A stretch of 64,000 nucleotides of DNA from Dyadobacter diqingensis (GCF_024220585.1 NZ_JAMXKF010000005.1:248289-312288), one strand, 5' to 3'; positions 1 through 9,918 are shown, counted from the stretch's first letter. Numbers and translations are program-made. Notes: generated from the sequence alone by a model not told the origin.

Positions 1-1586
1 ATCTGACGGATAAGTATGTGCGCAGCGTTAGGTTTCTGATATCAAAATGGTGGATGAGTCTGGGTGGTCTGGCTTTGGTCAGCGCGTTGGCCTTTTGGCT
101 GATGGCGCGTTCGCCGAAAGAATTTGTGCCGAGTGAAGACGACCGTTTTATTACTTATGCACTGGCTCTGCCGGCCGGAAACAACCTGAAATTCACGACT
201 GCCGTTATTTCGAAAATTGATAAGGCGTTGGGTAAAATGCCCGAAGTAGAAATGGTTTCCAGTATTTCAGGTTACAATTTGCTCAGCAACAGTGCGGGGC
301 CGTCATATGGACTTGGGTTTATTCGTCTCAAACCAACAAAGGAACGTGGAGAAATTCAGGATATGGACGAGGTTATTGCGGCAATGAATGAGCGGCTGAC
401 CGATGTGAAAGAAGGAGAGTTGAGTCTTTTCCGTTCGCCTCCCGTGGAAGGTTTCGGGAGTGTAAGCGGCGCAGAGCTCGTGTTGCAGGACCGCGCCGGC
501 GGAAAACTCGACAAGTTCAGTCAGACAGCAAATCAGCTGATCGCGGAGCTTAATCAGCAGCCATCGGTTTCGGCAGCGTTTACCACGTTCAGAAGTGATT
601 TCCCCCAATTTGAAGTGGTTGTTGACGAAGATAAAGCCTACCAGCTCGGCACGACGCCCAAAGATATCATGAACACCCTTCAGCTGTTTTACGGCGGTGC
701 GCAGGCAAGTGATTTTGTCCGTTTTGGTAAGTTTTATCGGGTGAACATCAAGGCCGAAGGTCAGTATCGTATGGATGAACAGTCGCTTAGCCAGGTTTTT
801 GTGAAAAGTAGTACGGGCGCCATGATCCCGATCGGGACACTGGTTAAACTGACCAAGGTGTATGGTCCCGAGGTTGTAAACCGCTACAATCTTTTCAATA
901 GTATAACCATCAACATCTTGCCGGGTGCCGGTTTCAGTACCAGCCAGGCCATGGAAACGGCTGAAAAACTGATCAGCGAAAAATTGCCGGAGGGGTACGG
1001 ATATGAGTGGAGTGGATTGAGCCGTGAGGAAAAAAAATCAGGCAGTCAGATGGTGTTTATTTTCGGACTTTGCATCCTGTTTACCTATTTTCTTCTGGCC
1101 GCGCAATACGAGAGTTATATTCTGCCATTGGCGGTTATTTTCTCGATACCGACCGGAATTTTAGGTGTGTATCTGGCGATCGGCTTTGTGGGTATCACCA
1201 ATAATATTTACGTACAGGTCGGGCTAATTATGCTCGTCGGCTTGCTCGCGAAAAATGCCATCCTGATCGTGGAGTTTGCTCTGAAAGCACGGCAATCCGG
1301 TATGGAGCTGCTTGCCGCATCACTGGAAGGGGCCAGACAAAGACTTCGCCCGATTTTGATGACCTCGCTTGCCTTTGTAGCCGGTCTGGTGCCTTTAATG
1401 TTTGCAACCGGTCCATCCGCAGTCGGAAACCGTTCGATCAGCACCAGCGCGGCCGGGGGGATGGTTTCGGGTGTGTTACTTGGTGTGTTGATCATCCCGG
1501 TGCTCTTTGTCGTTTTTCAAAGACTTCAGGAGAAAGTGAGCGGTGTCAAATACCCGGAGGTTCAGGATGGTTCTTCACAAAATTGA
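1..1586 (+). CDS. RND efflux permease, C-terminal part (5' end outside window)
   Basis: The frame is open at the left edge, so only the C-terminal half of an inner-membrane HAE1/AcrB-type RND pump is visible (about 527 residues of an expected 1000-1050). It starts near the TM7 segment (KWWMSLGGLALVSALAFWLM), continues through the second periplasmic porter/docking region, and ends in the TM8-TM12 bundle, where LLAAQYESYILPLAV and VGLLAKNAILIVEFA are typical of the family. Such pumps use the proton gradient to export drugs, dyes or bile-like compounds through a tripartite complex. The stop overlaps the alternative TTG start of the next gene, an outer-membrane factor, so the two are one operon. 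An adaptor gene presumably lies upstream of the window. The substrate cannot be told from sequence. Confidence 0.95.
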   Translation, partial: LTDKYVRSVRFLISKWWMSLGGLALVSALAFWLMARSPKEFVPSEDDRFITYALALPAGNNLKFTTAVISKIDKALGKMPEVEMVSSISGYNLLSNSAGPSYGLGFIRLKPTKERGEIQDMDEVIAAMNERLTDVKEGELSLFRSPPVEGFGSVSGAELVLQDRAGGKLDKFSQTANQLIAELNQQPSVSAAFTTFRSDFPQFEVVVDEDKAYQLGTTPKDIMNTLQLFYGGAQASDFVRFGKFYRVNIKAEGQYRMDEQSLSQVFVKSSTGAMIPIGTLVKLTKVYGPEVVNRYNLFNSITINILPGAGFSTSQAMETAEKLISEKLPEGYGYEWSGLSREEKKSGSQMVFIFGLCILFTYFLLAAQYESYILPLAVIFSIPTGILGVYLAIGFVGITNNIYVQVGLIMLVGLLAKNAILIVEFALKARQSGMELLAASLEGARQRLRPILMTSLAFVAGLVPLMFATGPSAVGNRSISTSAAGGMVSGVLLGVLIIPVLFVVFQRLQEKVSGVKYPEVQDGSSQN

Positions 1587-1591
1587 TTAAG

Positions 1592-2995
1592 ATGATGAAA
1601 ATAAAATATTGGGTTTTGCCTGTGGTTCTGGCGGTAACTTCCTGCCGCGTGGGCAGAGATTATGCCAGACCGGAATTGAATATTCCAGGGCAGTTTCGTG
1701 CCGGGGTAAAGATTGATACCACAATGAGTGTTTTGCCCGATGTGAAGGATTTTTTCAAAAATCCCACATTACAGGCACTGATCGATACGGCCATCGTGCA
1801 GAATAACGAATTGAAGATTGCGATCAAAAACATTGAATCGGCGCAAACAGTCCTGAAAAAGGTGCGGTTGAATTATCTTCCGGACCTGAATGCGCAGATT
1901 ACCGGAAACCATAATATTTCTTCCGCCAACAGTTTGGCCGGTATTGGGAACGAGCAGTTTATTGGTTCCCGGAGCGTGGAAGATTTCAGCGCGTCGCTGG
2001 GATTGAGCTGGGAAATTGATATCTGGGGAAGGATCAGGAGAGAAAAGGAAGAGGCGCTTGCCAGCCTTTTACAAACCCAGGAGGTGAAACGGGCCGTTCA
2101 GACGCAAGTTGTGGCGGATGTTGCCAATGGTTATTATAACTTGCTGATGCTGGACAGACAACTGGAAATTGCCCGCCAGAGCTGGCAGTTGAGTGACAGC
2201 ACTTTGGCGATTACCAACGCGCAGTACCGTGTGGGCGAAGCCAATGGGTTGGCCATCAAACAGGCGAAAGCACAGCTCGAACTGACTCGTCAGCTGGTGC
2301 CGCAGATTGAGCAAAGCATCGCTATTCAGGAAAATGCTTTGAGCCTTCTTTGCGGGAGTTATGCCAAAAAAATTACCCGGCAACCCGGAGAATCTGATGA
2401 GTTCAGTGATGTTTCCAGGGCGGCATATGCCGTTTCACTGTTGTCGACCCGCCCCGACGTGCATGCCGCTGAGCTGGGGTTACAAGTTGCCAATGCAAGG
2501 GTAGGTATAAGTCAGGCGTCGATGTATCCGGCGCTCACCATCACGGCTACGGGAGGCTTAAATTCATTTAAGGCATCCAACTGGTTCAGTATTCCGGGAG
2601 CTTTGTTTGGAACGGTGGCTGGTGGTTTGACCCAACCGGTGTTTCAGCGGAGGAAGTTAAATACGCAATATGAGCAGGCGCAGATCGAGCGTGAAAAAGC
2701 GGTGATCAGTTTCCGTCAATCCGTTTTGCAGGGTTATGCTCAGGTTTCAGACGCTCTGATTATGAACCAAAAACTGAACGAACAATCACAGGCTGCCGAA
2801 AACAGACAAGAGGTTTTGCGGGAGGGAATTGATGCCGCCCAGATTCTTTTCCGTACGGGTATGGTAAATTATCTTGAAATTATAACCGCAGAAAATAGTT
2901 ATTTGCAGACGCGTTTGAATGTGGCGCAGCTTTCAAGAGAAAAAGCCGGGGCGATCATAGAATTGTACCGTGCGCTTGGCGGTGGATGGAAATAG
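1592..2995 (+). CDS. Outer-membrane efflux lipoprotein, NodT/TolC family
   Basis: This 467-residue protein is the outer-membrane channel of the tripartite efflux system encoded with the preceding permease. The N-terminus is a lipoprotein signal ending in a lipobox (VTSC), as in NodT/OprM-type factors. The two repeated OEP domains follow, with long amphipathic helices (for example around residues 60-100 and 170-240) and family features such as SWEIDIWGRIRREKEEALAS and the C-terminal FRTGMVNYLEIITAENSYLQ. I place the start at ATG 1592, with ATG 1595 equally possible. The frame extends to a TTG at 1583, but ATG gives a better signal peptide. The histidine kinase gene follows 39 bases later, so the regulator pair may belong to the same transcript. 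Confidence 0.93.
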   Translation: MMKIKYWVLPVVLAVTSCRVGRDYARPELNIPGQFRAGVKIDTTMSVLPDVKDFFKNPTLQALIDTAIVQNNELKIAIKNIESAQTVLKKVRLNYLPDLNAQITGNHNISSANSLAGIGNEQFIGSRSVEDFSASLGLSWEIDIWGRIRREKEEALASLLQTQEVKRAVQTQVVADVANGYYNLLMLDRQLEIARQSWQLSDSTLAITNAQYRVGEANGLAIKQAKAQLELTRQLVPQIEQSIAIQENALSLLCGSYAKKITRQPGESDEFSDVSRAAYAVSLLSTRPDVHAAELGLQVANARVGISQASMYPALTITATGGLNSFKASNWFSIPGALFGTVAGGLTQPVFQRRKLNTQYEQAQIEREKAVISFRQSVLQGYAQVSDALIMNQKLNEQSQAAENRQEVLREGIDAAQILFRTGMVNYLEIITAENSYLQTRLNVAQLSREKAGAIIELYRALGGGWK

Positions 2996-3034
2996 GGCAG
3001 GTATTTTGAACAGAAGACTTTTAAGTAAAGGGGT

Positions 3035-4120
3035 ATGGAAACAGTAAATTCGAAGCACAACCGTTACCTGCGGCTGGTATTGATACTGGTTGTGGTGGTG
3101 CTGATCTATCTGTTGGCCTATCTGATGGACCCCTACAATGCGACCTGGACTTGTTACACGGAAAGGAGTTTTGAAGATCTGTTTATTGAGATTTTTTTGA
3201 ATCTTGTCCTCAGCTGGGCCATTATCGAAACCAGCACCGGTATTGCTTACTGGCTCGAAAATCGCTTTCCCTGGTACGGATCTTCTTTGATCAGGTTTTT
3301 TTTACAAACCGTTCTGATCATCATTTCGGTAGGGGTTTTGCTGTTTATTCAGGATCTGATATTTATCGCGATTTATGGCAATGTCAATTTTACTGCGCAG
3401 GAACGGCTGAGTTTATGGCAGTTTTTTATGGTGACCATTCTGGTTTCTGTCATGGTGAGCGCCGTACATACCGGTTATTATTTGCTGGAACGGTGGAAAA
3501 CTTCCATGTCGGAAGCTTCGGATTTACGGGTTAAAACGTTGGAGTTCAAGGAAATTGCGATGCAGGCCGAGTTGCAATCGCTGAAACTGCAACTTGACCC
3601 GCACTTTATGTTCAACAATTTCAGCACGTTATCAGAGCTGATCAATGAAAATCCGAAAGTTGCTGCCTTGTTTCTTGAAAACCTGTCGCGGGTGTACCGT
3701 TATATGATACAAAACCTCAAACGTGATTTGGTACAACTGAAAGACGAGATGACTTTTGTTAACGCGTACGTTTATCTGATCGGGATTCGTCATGGTGATC
3801 ATGTCCGCGTCAACATCGATCTGGATGAGGCGATTATGACCAAGTCAATCCCGCCTATTACTGTCCAGTTATTGATTGAAAACGCGATCAAACACAACAT
3901 TGCGACTTCACTGAAACCGCTGACGATCCATATTTTTTCGGTCGACCAGTGCACTATTACGGTCACTAACAATCTTCAGCCAATTGCAAATGCGCTGCCA
4001 TCCACCCATCTGGGGCTGCAAAATATTCGTGACAGATATAGGATTTTATCAAGTAAACTCCCCGAAGTGATCAGAAGTACGGACCAGTTTTCAGTAGTGC
4101 TCCCGCTGATTGATTTTTAA
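3035..4120 (+). CDS. LytS/YehU-type sensor histidine kinase
   Basis: This 361-residue inner-membrane sensor kinase has four hydrophobic segments in the first 150 residues (roughly 12-30, 48-70, 85-110, 128-150) and no large periplasmic domain. A short coiled linker leads to the His_kinase (PF06580-type) domain, whose phosphoacceptor is His190 in LDPHFMFNNF. The HATPase part has the N-box LLIENAIKHNI and a G-box LGLQNIRDRY. The LytTR response regulator starts 12 bases after its stop, so the two form a two-component system. Location directly behind an RND efflux operon suggests it senses membrane stress or an exported compound. That role is inference. Confidence 0.93.
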   Translation: METVNSKHNRYLRLVLILVVVVLIYLLAYLMDPYNATWTCYTERSFEDLFIEIFLNLVLSWAIIETSTGIAYWLENRFPWYGSSLIRFFLQTVLIIISVGVLLFIQDLIFIAIYGNVNFTAQERLSLWQFFMVTILVSVMVSAVHTGYYLLERWKTSMSEASDLRVKTLEFKEIAMQAELQSLKLQLDPHFMFNNFSTLSELINENPKVAALFLENLSRVYRYMIQNLKRDLVQLKDEMTFVNAYVYLIGIRHGDHVRVNIDLDEAIMTKSIPPITVQLLIENAIKHNIATSLKPLTIHIFSVDQCTITVTNNLQPIANALPSTHLGLQNIRDRYRILSSKLPEVIRSTDQFSVVLPLIDF

Positions 4121-4131
4121 TCGTTGTCAAG

Positions 4132-4887
4132 ATGAAGATATTAATCATAGAAGATGAAAAGCTTAACTCAGCACGTTTACAGCGTATCCTGAAAGAGGTT
4201 CTGCACTCGGTGGAGATACTTGCGGTGCTGGAAACGGTAACGGAAAGTGTGATCTGGTTTAGGGAAAATCCCAGACCTGATGTCGTGTTGATGGATATCA
4301 GGCTGGCAGATGGCCTCAGCTTTGATATTTTTGCCCAGACAAGCGTGTCCTGCCCGGTTATTTTCACAACGGCTTATGATGAATATGCAGTAAGGGCGTT
4401 TAAGGTAAATGGCATTGACTATCTGCTCAAACCGATCGAAAAGGATGAGCTGGCCGCTGCCTTGCAGAAAGTCAGGCCGGTGGCAGATTCGCCTGTTGAT
4501 TTTAACCTTTTGCAGCTTCTTCAGGTGTTTAAAGAACGTAATCAGGTGTATCGGAAAAGGTTTCTGTTGCCGAGTTATGATGGTTTTAAGACAGTTTCGG
4601 TTGAAGATATTGACCTGGCTTATTCTGAATTCAAGCTTACACATCTTGTGCTGAAAAACGGAACGGTTGAAACGGTACCGCAAAGCATGGAGGATCTGGA
4701 AGACGAGCTTGATCCGGATAATTTTTTCAGGGCCAATCGCCAGGTGATCGTGGGTGTACACTGTATCGAAAGTATCCAAAATGATTTTAACGGAAAATTG
4801 AGAATAATTCTCAAAAGAAATACTGATAACGAGGTATTGGTAAGCAGAGAAAAAGCTCCTTTGCTTAAAGCATGGCTCGACAGATAG
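4132..4887 (+). CDS. LytTR-family response regulator
   Basis: This 251-residue cytoplasmic regulator has an N-terminal receiver domain with the acidic pair E7/D8, phosphoacceptor Asp55 in VLMDIRLADG, and the conserved lysine in YLLKPIEKDEL. A LytTR DNA-binding domain follows (about residues 145-250), where FFRANRQVIVGVHCIESI is the usual recognition-strand region. It is the partner of the kinase immediately upstream. LytTR proteins bind imperfect direct repeats upstream of target promoters. I did not identify such repeats here, so its targets are unknown; the adjacent efflux genes are the obvious guess. Confidence 0.94.
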   Translation: MKILIIEDEKLNSARLQRILKEVLHSVEILAVLETVTESVIWFRENPRPDVVLMDIRLADGLSFDIFAQTSVSCPVIFTTAYDEYAVRAFKVNGIDYLLKPIEKDELAAALQKVRPVADSPVDFNLLQLLQVFKERNQVYRKRFLLPSYDGFKTVSVEDIDLAYSEFKLTHLVLKNGTVETVPQSMEDLEDELDPDNFFRANRQVIVGVHCIESIQNDFNGKLRIILKRNTDNEVLVSREKAPLLKAWLDR

Positions 4888-4963
4888 GCGAGAAACCGGC
4901 ACAATCGGCAGGCTGCGACACGTCAGCGATTAAGAAAATATTAAAATTAATCGATTGTAAATT

Positions 4964-4999
4964 TTTGCCTGTCGGAGCTCATCGATATTGCTATATTTG
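4964..4999 (+). promoter_or_regulatory. Putative promoter of the GT87-like gene
   Basis: TATATTTG at 4992-4999 matches the Bacteroidota -7 consensus TAnnTTTG exactly. A TTTG at 4964-4967 could be the -33 element, but the 24-base spacer is longer than the usual 19-21. The start codon at 5024 leaves a short leader. Confidence 0.45.
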
Positions 5000-5023
5000 C
5001 GGCCTGACTACCTTCTCGGATCA

Positions 5024-6187
5024 ATGAATTTGACTTTAAAGTTTCTCGCCAAAGAGAAAGTGATTTTGTATTTCTACTGGATTATGAGTATCATAATCGG
5101 CTTGGTTTTCTACTTTCAGGGGCCTCGAAGATTTAATAATCTGGTCATTTTTCGGCAGTCTTTTTTTCATCTTCTTGATCATAAGAATCTTTTCATCCCG
5201 TATCCTGGCGAGTACAACGACATCTTTTTATATCACCCCACTTTTTGTCTGCTTTTCAGTCCGTTTAGTCTGATGCCCGTTCCGGTATCGTTGGTGCTTT
5301 GGACGATTGGCTGCGCGCTTATTATTTTTTACGCGATTAAACGGCTGCCGATCGCTGATAACGAAAAGGTTTTTTTCTGGTGGTTTGTGCTGATCGAGCT
5401 GGCGACGACATTACACAGTCAACAGACGAATTCGATCATTGCTGCACTGGGATTATTTACTTTCATGTTTCTGGAAAAGGATAAACCCTGGTGGGCTGCC
5501 ATTTTTCCGGTTATTGCTTTTTGTATAAAAGGGTATGGATTGATATTTGCCGCGCTTTTTATCTTCTATCCAAGGCCGTGGAAATACATTTTGTACTCGA
5601 TCATGTGGCTGCTGTTATTCGCATTTTTGCCGCTTCCCGTTGTCGGGACGGAATATTTCACTCAGCTGTATATTGACTGGTTCAACTGCCTGACAAGCGA
5701 CCATGCGGTCAATTTCGGGTATTCGATCATGGGAATCATACAGTTGGCTGACAATTCGTTAAGTGATAAAGATGTGACCAATGTTCAGTTTATAGGCCTG
5801 TTTTTGTTTGCCGTCACCTGGCTGACGAATCTGATACGTGGCGGAACTTATTCAAAAAACAGAAAACTGCTTTTGCTGGCGTACTGTTCTTTGTGGGTTA
5901 TTGTCTTCAATCATGCTTCCGAGCCACCTACTTTTATCATTGCCGCGCAGGGTGTGGCGATTTTCTATCTGGTCAACCGGCACAACAGCCTACTCTGGCC
6001 GCAGGCTCTGGCGATTGTTTTTATTTTTCTAAGCATCGTCGCACATAAAGATATTTATCCGCCATCCTGGCCGTTCGGGTTCATTCCTTCATTAGTCGCC
6101 AAAACTTTGCCCTGCGTAGTGATATTACTTGTCTTGCAGATTCAGCTGCTTCTTAAAGATTCGGAAAGCGCATCGTTGCCGGATTAA
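5024..6187 (+). CDS. GT87/DUF2029-like polytopic membrane protein
   Basis: This 387-residue integral membrane protein has about 9-10 hydrophobic segments. It resembles GT87 (DUF2029) mannosyltransferase-type proteins, which use polyprenyl-phosphate sugars at the membrane. The early loop between TM1 and TM2 carries acidic and aromatic residues (FIPYPGEYNDIFLYHPT), as is usual for the catalytic loop of GT-C folds. ATG 5024 is chosen because the frame upstream of it is not hydrophobic and overlaps the promoter-like TATATTTG. The gene stands alone and converges on the barrel gene at 6200, so no pathway context is available. The family assignment is moderate and the sugar donor unknown. Confidence 0.7.
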   Translation: MNLTLKFLAKEKVILYFYWIMSIIIGLVFYFQGPRRFNNLVIFRQSFFHLLDHKNLFIPYPGEYNDIFLYHPTFCLLFSPFSLMPVPVSLVLWTIGCALIIFYAIKRLPIADNEKVFFWWFVLIELATTLHSQQTNSIIAALGLFTFMFLEKDKPWWAAIFPVIAFCIKGYGLIFAALFIFYPRPWKYILYSIMWLLLFAFLPLPVVGTEYFTQLYIDWFNCLTSDHAVNFGYSIMGIIQLADNSLSDKDVTNVQFIGLFLFAVTWLTNLIRGGTYSKNRKLLLLAYCSLWVIVFNHASEPPTFIIAAQGVAIFYLVNRHNSLLWPQALAIVFIFLSIVAHKDIYPPSWPFGFIPSLVAKTLPCVVILLVLQIQLLLKDSESASLPD

Positions 6188-6199
6188 CCGGAAATGTAA

Positions 6200-8578
6200 T
6201 TATTCCGCGCGGCTCCTTTCATTGTCATTCCCAAAATCTCTCTGTTTAACACTGATCTTGTTGTTTCCGAAACTATATGTCAGCGACAGCCTGAAAAACC
6301 GACTACTGTTGTTTTCATCGTAAACCTGTTTGATGCCGTTGACGACGGAAGTGTAATTTTTCAAATACGCGGTGTTAAACACGTCGTTGACGAGCAGTGA
6401 AAGCTGGATATTGTTTTTAAATAAATTTTGTTTGAAGGCGATATTAAGTCCTGACATGTAGCCGGTTTCGTATAATCCTCTTTTGGTTTTGGATGCGTAG
6501 AGGTAATCAACTTGCAGTTTGCTGGATTTCCCCAGAGAAAAGGTGTTGTTTGTCGAGAGATAAATCTGTGCTCCGTTTTGCGGTTTGGCGTCGATCTGAC
6601 TGGTGAACCTGCTTTTCGAACCCAACCAATAAGCAGCATGCTGGCTTTGCCACCAGGCTGTTATGTTGGTTGAGAAACTTTCTCCGATGCCATAATAATG
6701 TTCCTTGTAGTAATTTTGTCTGCTGATAACCAGGGTATTGGTTTGCGCGTCAGAAGTGAATACGGGGCCAAAACCGTCGTTGGTGATATTGACAAAAATG
6801 TTGGTTCGGAACATGCCTTTGTATACATGCGTAAAGTCAAAATTATCGCTGAATGAAGGTTGCAGGAAAGGGTTTCCCTCGGAATAGCTGTTGCTGTTAA
6901 GGTAGGAACGAAACGGGTTTAAAATACCGAAACCTGGCCGGTTGATTCGTTTTCCGTAATTCAATAAAAAACTATGATTTTCATTTTTGACATAGGAAAC
7001 ATACAGGGTTGGAAACAATTTCAAATAACTGTTCCGGTTGTTTTGATTTAGGGTGAATGAATAACCTTTTGTCCGGGTATTTTCAACTCGCAAACCCACC
7101 TGAAAACTTAATTTCTGATTGACACTTTTATCAGCATTCATGTAAAAAGCATGATTGGTTTCACGGTATTGAAATTCGTTTGACCGGCCTTTATCCAATA
7201 CGTTCAGGCCTGAAATAGTGTTGTAGTAAAGAATACCGGCCCGGCTGGTTATGAGACTGACCTTCGCTCCATAGGACAAATTGACGAATTTGAGCGGAAA
7301 CTCCACATCGGCCTTTGCGCTGAAATTGCTGACATGCTGATCGGAGATATTTCTGGCCGACTGATTGATATTGAGGAATTCCATCGCCGGAGAGAAAGCA
7401 GTGGCGACGAAGTTGTTGTCCGTTTTAGCTTCGTAGGTAAAGTAGTCGAAATCAGCCGAAATTTTTCGGTTTAGCGTATCCAGTACCTGTACAATATGTG
7501 CATTGTAGGTATGACTTACGGAGTTGAGGTCTCTTTTTCCAATGTTCAGTAAAGACGAGTCGAGGCTGTTCCCTGTGTTTCTGACGAAGATCTTTGTAAG
7601 GTCGTTGCTGCCGGGATAACCGGCATTGCCAAGGTATTGAATGCCCAACGTTGTTTTCGGAGTGATATCATAATCCAGCGCTATTCTGCCCGAAAAATTA
7701 TCTTCCTTTTGTTTCCCGGCATACCGAACCTCCCACGGACCTTGCGGATAATAAATGTTCAGATCCTGCTTTACTTTCGTGTATCCGAGCTTTGCGCCGG
7801 CGCTTAGAGCAAACCTGAACTTGTTTCTATTGTACAGAAAGTTATTCCTGAGCGCGTAGCTACGGTAGGTGTTCTGATCAAATGAAAGACCGGATGTATT
7901 TTTCCACGAATTCGCGGCACCTCTTTTTAAAATGATATTGATCAGTCCGCCGTTACCGGCTGCTTCATATTTTGCCGGCGGATTGGTGATGATCTCAACA
8001 CTTTTGATATCGCTGGCAGAGATCGATTTTAGATAACTGACAAGCTCTTCACCGGACAATTCCAGGATTCGCCCGTCAATCATAACCTGCGATGCGCCTT
8101 TTCCCAGCATCGTGATTGCATTGTTTTGTATGACAATTCCCGGGGCAGCGCTGATCGCATTGATGGCGTTTCCTCCGGTTGCTGAAACACTGCTTTCTAC
8201 ATCAAAAATCAGACGGTCGGGCTGGTAGGTGATCAGGTTTTTTCTGCCTGTAACGACAACTTCTTTAAGTTCATCCGTATTTTCTCTCAATATGATTATC
8301 CCCAGATCGGTATCCGTATCCAGCGTCATTTCTTTTTGCCAGTCTTTAAACCCAAGGAAACTGATTTTGATTTTGTAAGTTCCTTTTTTAACTGACAGCT
8401 CAAAAGAGCCGTCTTCCCGCGCGATCTCGCCGGTTATCATTGTCCCTTGCTGATTGGAAAGTAGGATGCTGGCCCAGCCAACCGGTGCGGAATTGTTCCG
8501 GACATTTCCCTTTAAAATAATTTGCGCATTGGTACAGAAAGGGCAGAGTAAAAGGACGAGTAGCATTATTCTGGTCAT
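6200..8578 (-). CDS. Outer-membrane beta-barrel protein with CarboxypepD_reg-like N-domain
   Basis: This 792-residue secreted protein has a signal peptide (LLVLLLCPFCTNAQ). A CarboxypepD_reg-like domain occupies about residues 20-95, a plug-like domain runs to about residue 220 with the phrase ELKEVVVTGRKN, and a large beta-barrel of the OMP_b-brl_3 type ends in an aromatic-rich strand (FFRLSLTYSFGNN). It is a TonB-dependent-receptor relative; the cargo is unknown. ATG 8578 is preferred over the upstream in-frame codon because the signal peptide starts there. The AraC-type regulator gene lies just upstream on the same strand and might control it. Paralogue-like architecture recurs at 28204-30759. 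Confidence 0.85.
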   Translation of the reverse strand: MTRIMLLVLLLCPFCTNAQIILKGNVRNNSAPVGWASILLSNQQGTMITGEIAREDGSFELSVKKGTYKIKISFLGFKDWQKEMTLDTDTDLGIIILRENTDELKEVVVTGRKNLITYQPDRLIFDVESSVSATGGNAINAISAAPGIVIQNNAITMLGKGASQVMIDGRILELSGEELVSYLKSISASDIKSVEIITNPPAKYEAAGNGGLINIILKRGAANSWKNTSGLSFDQNTYRSYALRNNFLYNRNKFRFALSAGAKLGYTKVKQDLNIYYPQGPWEVRYAGKQKEDNFSGRIALDYDITPKTTLGIQYLGNAGYPGSNDLTKIFVRNTGNSLDSSLLNIGKRDLNSVSHTYNAHIVQVLDTLNRKISADFDYFTYEAKTDNNFVATAFSPAMEFLNINQSARNISDQHVSNFSAKADVEFPLKFVNLSYGAKVSLITSRAGILYYNTISGLNVLDKGRSNEFQYRETNHAFYMNADKSVNQKLSFQVGLRVENTRTKGYSFTLNQNNRNSYLKLFPTLYVSYVKNENHSFLLNYGKRINRPGFGILNPFRSYLNSNSYSEGNPFLQPSFSDNFDFTHVYKGMFRTNIFVNITNDGFGPVFTSDAQTNTLVISRQNYYKEHYYGIGESFSTNITAWWQSQHAAYWLGSKSRFTSQIDAKPQNGAQIYLSTNNTFSLGKSSKLQVDYLYASKTKRGLYETGYMSGLNIAFKQNLFKNNIQLSLLVNDVFNTAYLKNYTSVVNGIKQVYDENNSSRFFRLSLTYSFGNNKISVKQRDFGNDNERSRAE

Positions 8579-8633
8579 ATCGTTTTTGTTTTTTTCCAAA
8601 GGTGGATATTCAAACAAGGCTATGCGACCGATT

Positions 8634-8678
8634 AAAAAAAGTCGAACTGATTTCCCGGACAGAAAATGGTTCGACTTT
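8634..8678 (-). terminator. Rho-independent terminator of the AraC-type gene
   Basis: An inverted repeat of 10 bases (8638-8647 with 8669-8678, AAAGTCGAAC and complement) is followed on the minus strand by a run of seven T. It lies between the stop of the AraC-type gene and the start of the barrel gene. Confidence 0.6.
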
Positions 8679-8716
8679 AAAACGAGACGTACGACTTTTT
8701 TATAAGTTTCTTGTAA

Positions 8717-9856
8717 TCAGGTATTTTTATATTGGGTTGGCGTTAGATCGGTATATTTTTTAAATGCCGTATTGAAAGACGATTTCGAATTAAAACCTAC
8801 CTCGTAAAGAATTTCCAGTACCGTCATCTCTTTTTGGGCGGGGTCTTTCAGGATTTTCATGGCTTTTTGAATGCGGTATTCATTCACAAAATCGAAGAAA
8901 TGCTGGTCAAGGTGGTGGTTGATCAATATCGACAGATCCCGCGCGGGTACCTTCATCTGATTGGCCAGTCGTTGCACGGTAAGGGTCGAATCCAGGTAAG
9001 GCTCATGTGCTTGCATGAAATCCCGGAGGTTTTGAATTTCGCGGGTTTTCGCTGACCGGGCGGGTCGTTCCGATACAGTCTCAGCGGCCTGTTCAGAAAC
9101 CCAGTTTACAACGGGTTGTATGCGGGAGTCCACACCTCTGAAAAGGTCAGGATTATACAACGCTTTTAAAACAAACCAGCATAAAATAATAACGGCGTTG
9201 ATACCCACGATGATCTGCGCACCATTGAAAATATCGGTTTGCTGCGTAAATCCGAGAAAATCCTTCACCATAACGATGGAATGGACTACGGTATCCACAA
9301 CGGTCAGCTGAAAAAGCCACTGATAAGTGATGGTGGTCGAATCGGCGTAATTTTCGAGATATATTTTACGGTATTTTTGCAGCGTCAGAAAAATACCGGT
9401 GATGTAAAAAATGAATAACAAATGGCTCAGGATATTCTCGTACAGCGGAAATGAATTTTGAGAAAAACTTTCCAGAAAACTCTGTTTTGCTTGTTCATCA
9501 ACCCAATAAAATCCAAGCAGCATAGCCGCATTGTAGGCCAGAAAAGGGATGGCGTGCAGCAGATGTTTTGGTTTCAGCTTAAAATCGGAGAAACAAATTG
9601 CGAGTGCATAGAGATAGAAAAGTGGATTGATCAGGTAGAAAAGTGAATTTCTGAAAATGTACAAATTCAAATGACTGCTCAGAAAACCTCCCGTAAACCA
9701 TCCGCTCAGATCAATCGCGTTCAGAATAATAAAACCGGCCAGGAGTGTATTACCAAGCCTGTTTTTCGACTTCACCGTTAACAAAAAAACAGCCAGCAGG
9801 AGTGAAATGCAAACGGCAATCAGGGCGATAATACCTATCAAATTATTTTTATCCAT
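8717..9856 (-). CDS. AraC-family regulator with membrane-spanning N-terminal domain
   Basis: This is a 379-residue protein. The first about 230 residues contain roughly seven hydrophobic segments (starting IGIIALIAVCISLLLAVFLLT). The C-terminal about 100 residues form an AraC/XylS double helix-turn-helix with the hallmark VLEILYEVGFNSKSSFNTAF and the ending YTDLTPTQYKN. Such membrane-anchored AraC proteins are common in Bacteroidota and probably sense a ligand in or at the membrane. The barrel-protein gene follows on the same strand, separated by a terminator-like hairpin, and is a plausible target. Confidence 0.92.
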   Translation of the reverse strand: MDKNNLIGIIALIAVCISLLLAVFLLTVKSKNRLGNTLLAGFIILNAIDLSGWFTGGFLSSHLNLYIFRNSLFYLINPLFYLYALAICFSDFKLKPKHLLHAIPFLAYNAAMLLGFYWVDEQAKQSFLESFSQNSFPLYENILSHLLFIFYITGIFLTLQKYRKIYLENYADSTTITYQWLFQLTVVDTVVHSIVMVKDFLGFTQQTDIFNGAQIIVGINAVIILCWFVLKALYNPDLFRGVDSRIQPVVNWVSEQAAETVSERPARSAKTREIQNLRDFMQAHEPYLDSTLTVQRLANQMKVPARDLSILINHHLDQHFFDFVNEYRIQKAMKILKDPAQKEMTVLEILYEVGFNSKSSFNTAFKKYTDLTPTQYKNT

Positions 9857-9910
9857 CGGTTTTTTCAGGCAGGGTCAGGTTTCGCTGGGTTATGAAGGAG
9901 CGTTGTGTAG

Positions 9911-9918
9911 CAAATGTA
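9911..9918 (-). promoter_or_regulatory. Putative -7 element for the AraC-type gene
   Basis: CAAATGTA on the plus strand reads TACATTTG on the minus strand, an exact match to TAnnTTTG, 55-62 bases before the ATG at 9856. No clear -33 partner was seen. Confidence 0.4.

Noticed and set aside
1583..1591. TTG start for the outer-membrane factor
   Set aside because: It would overlap the permease stop, but ATG 1592 or 1595 gives a normal lipoprotein signal without extra residues.
4177..4902. 241-codon minus-strand open frame
   Set aside because: It is antisense to the LytTR regulator, whose domains are unambiguous.
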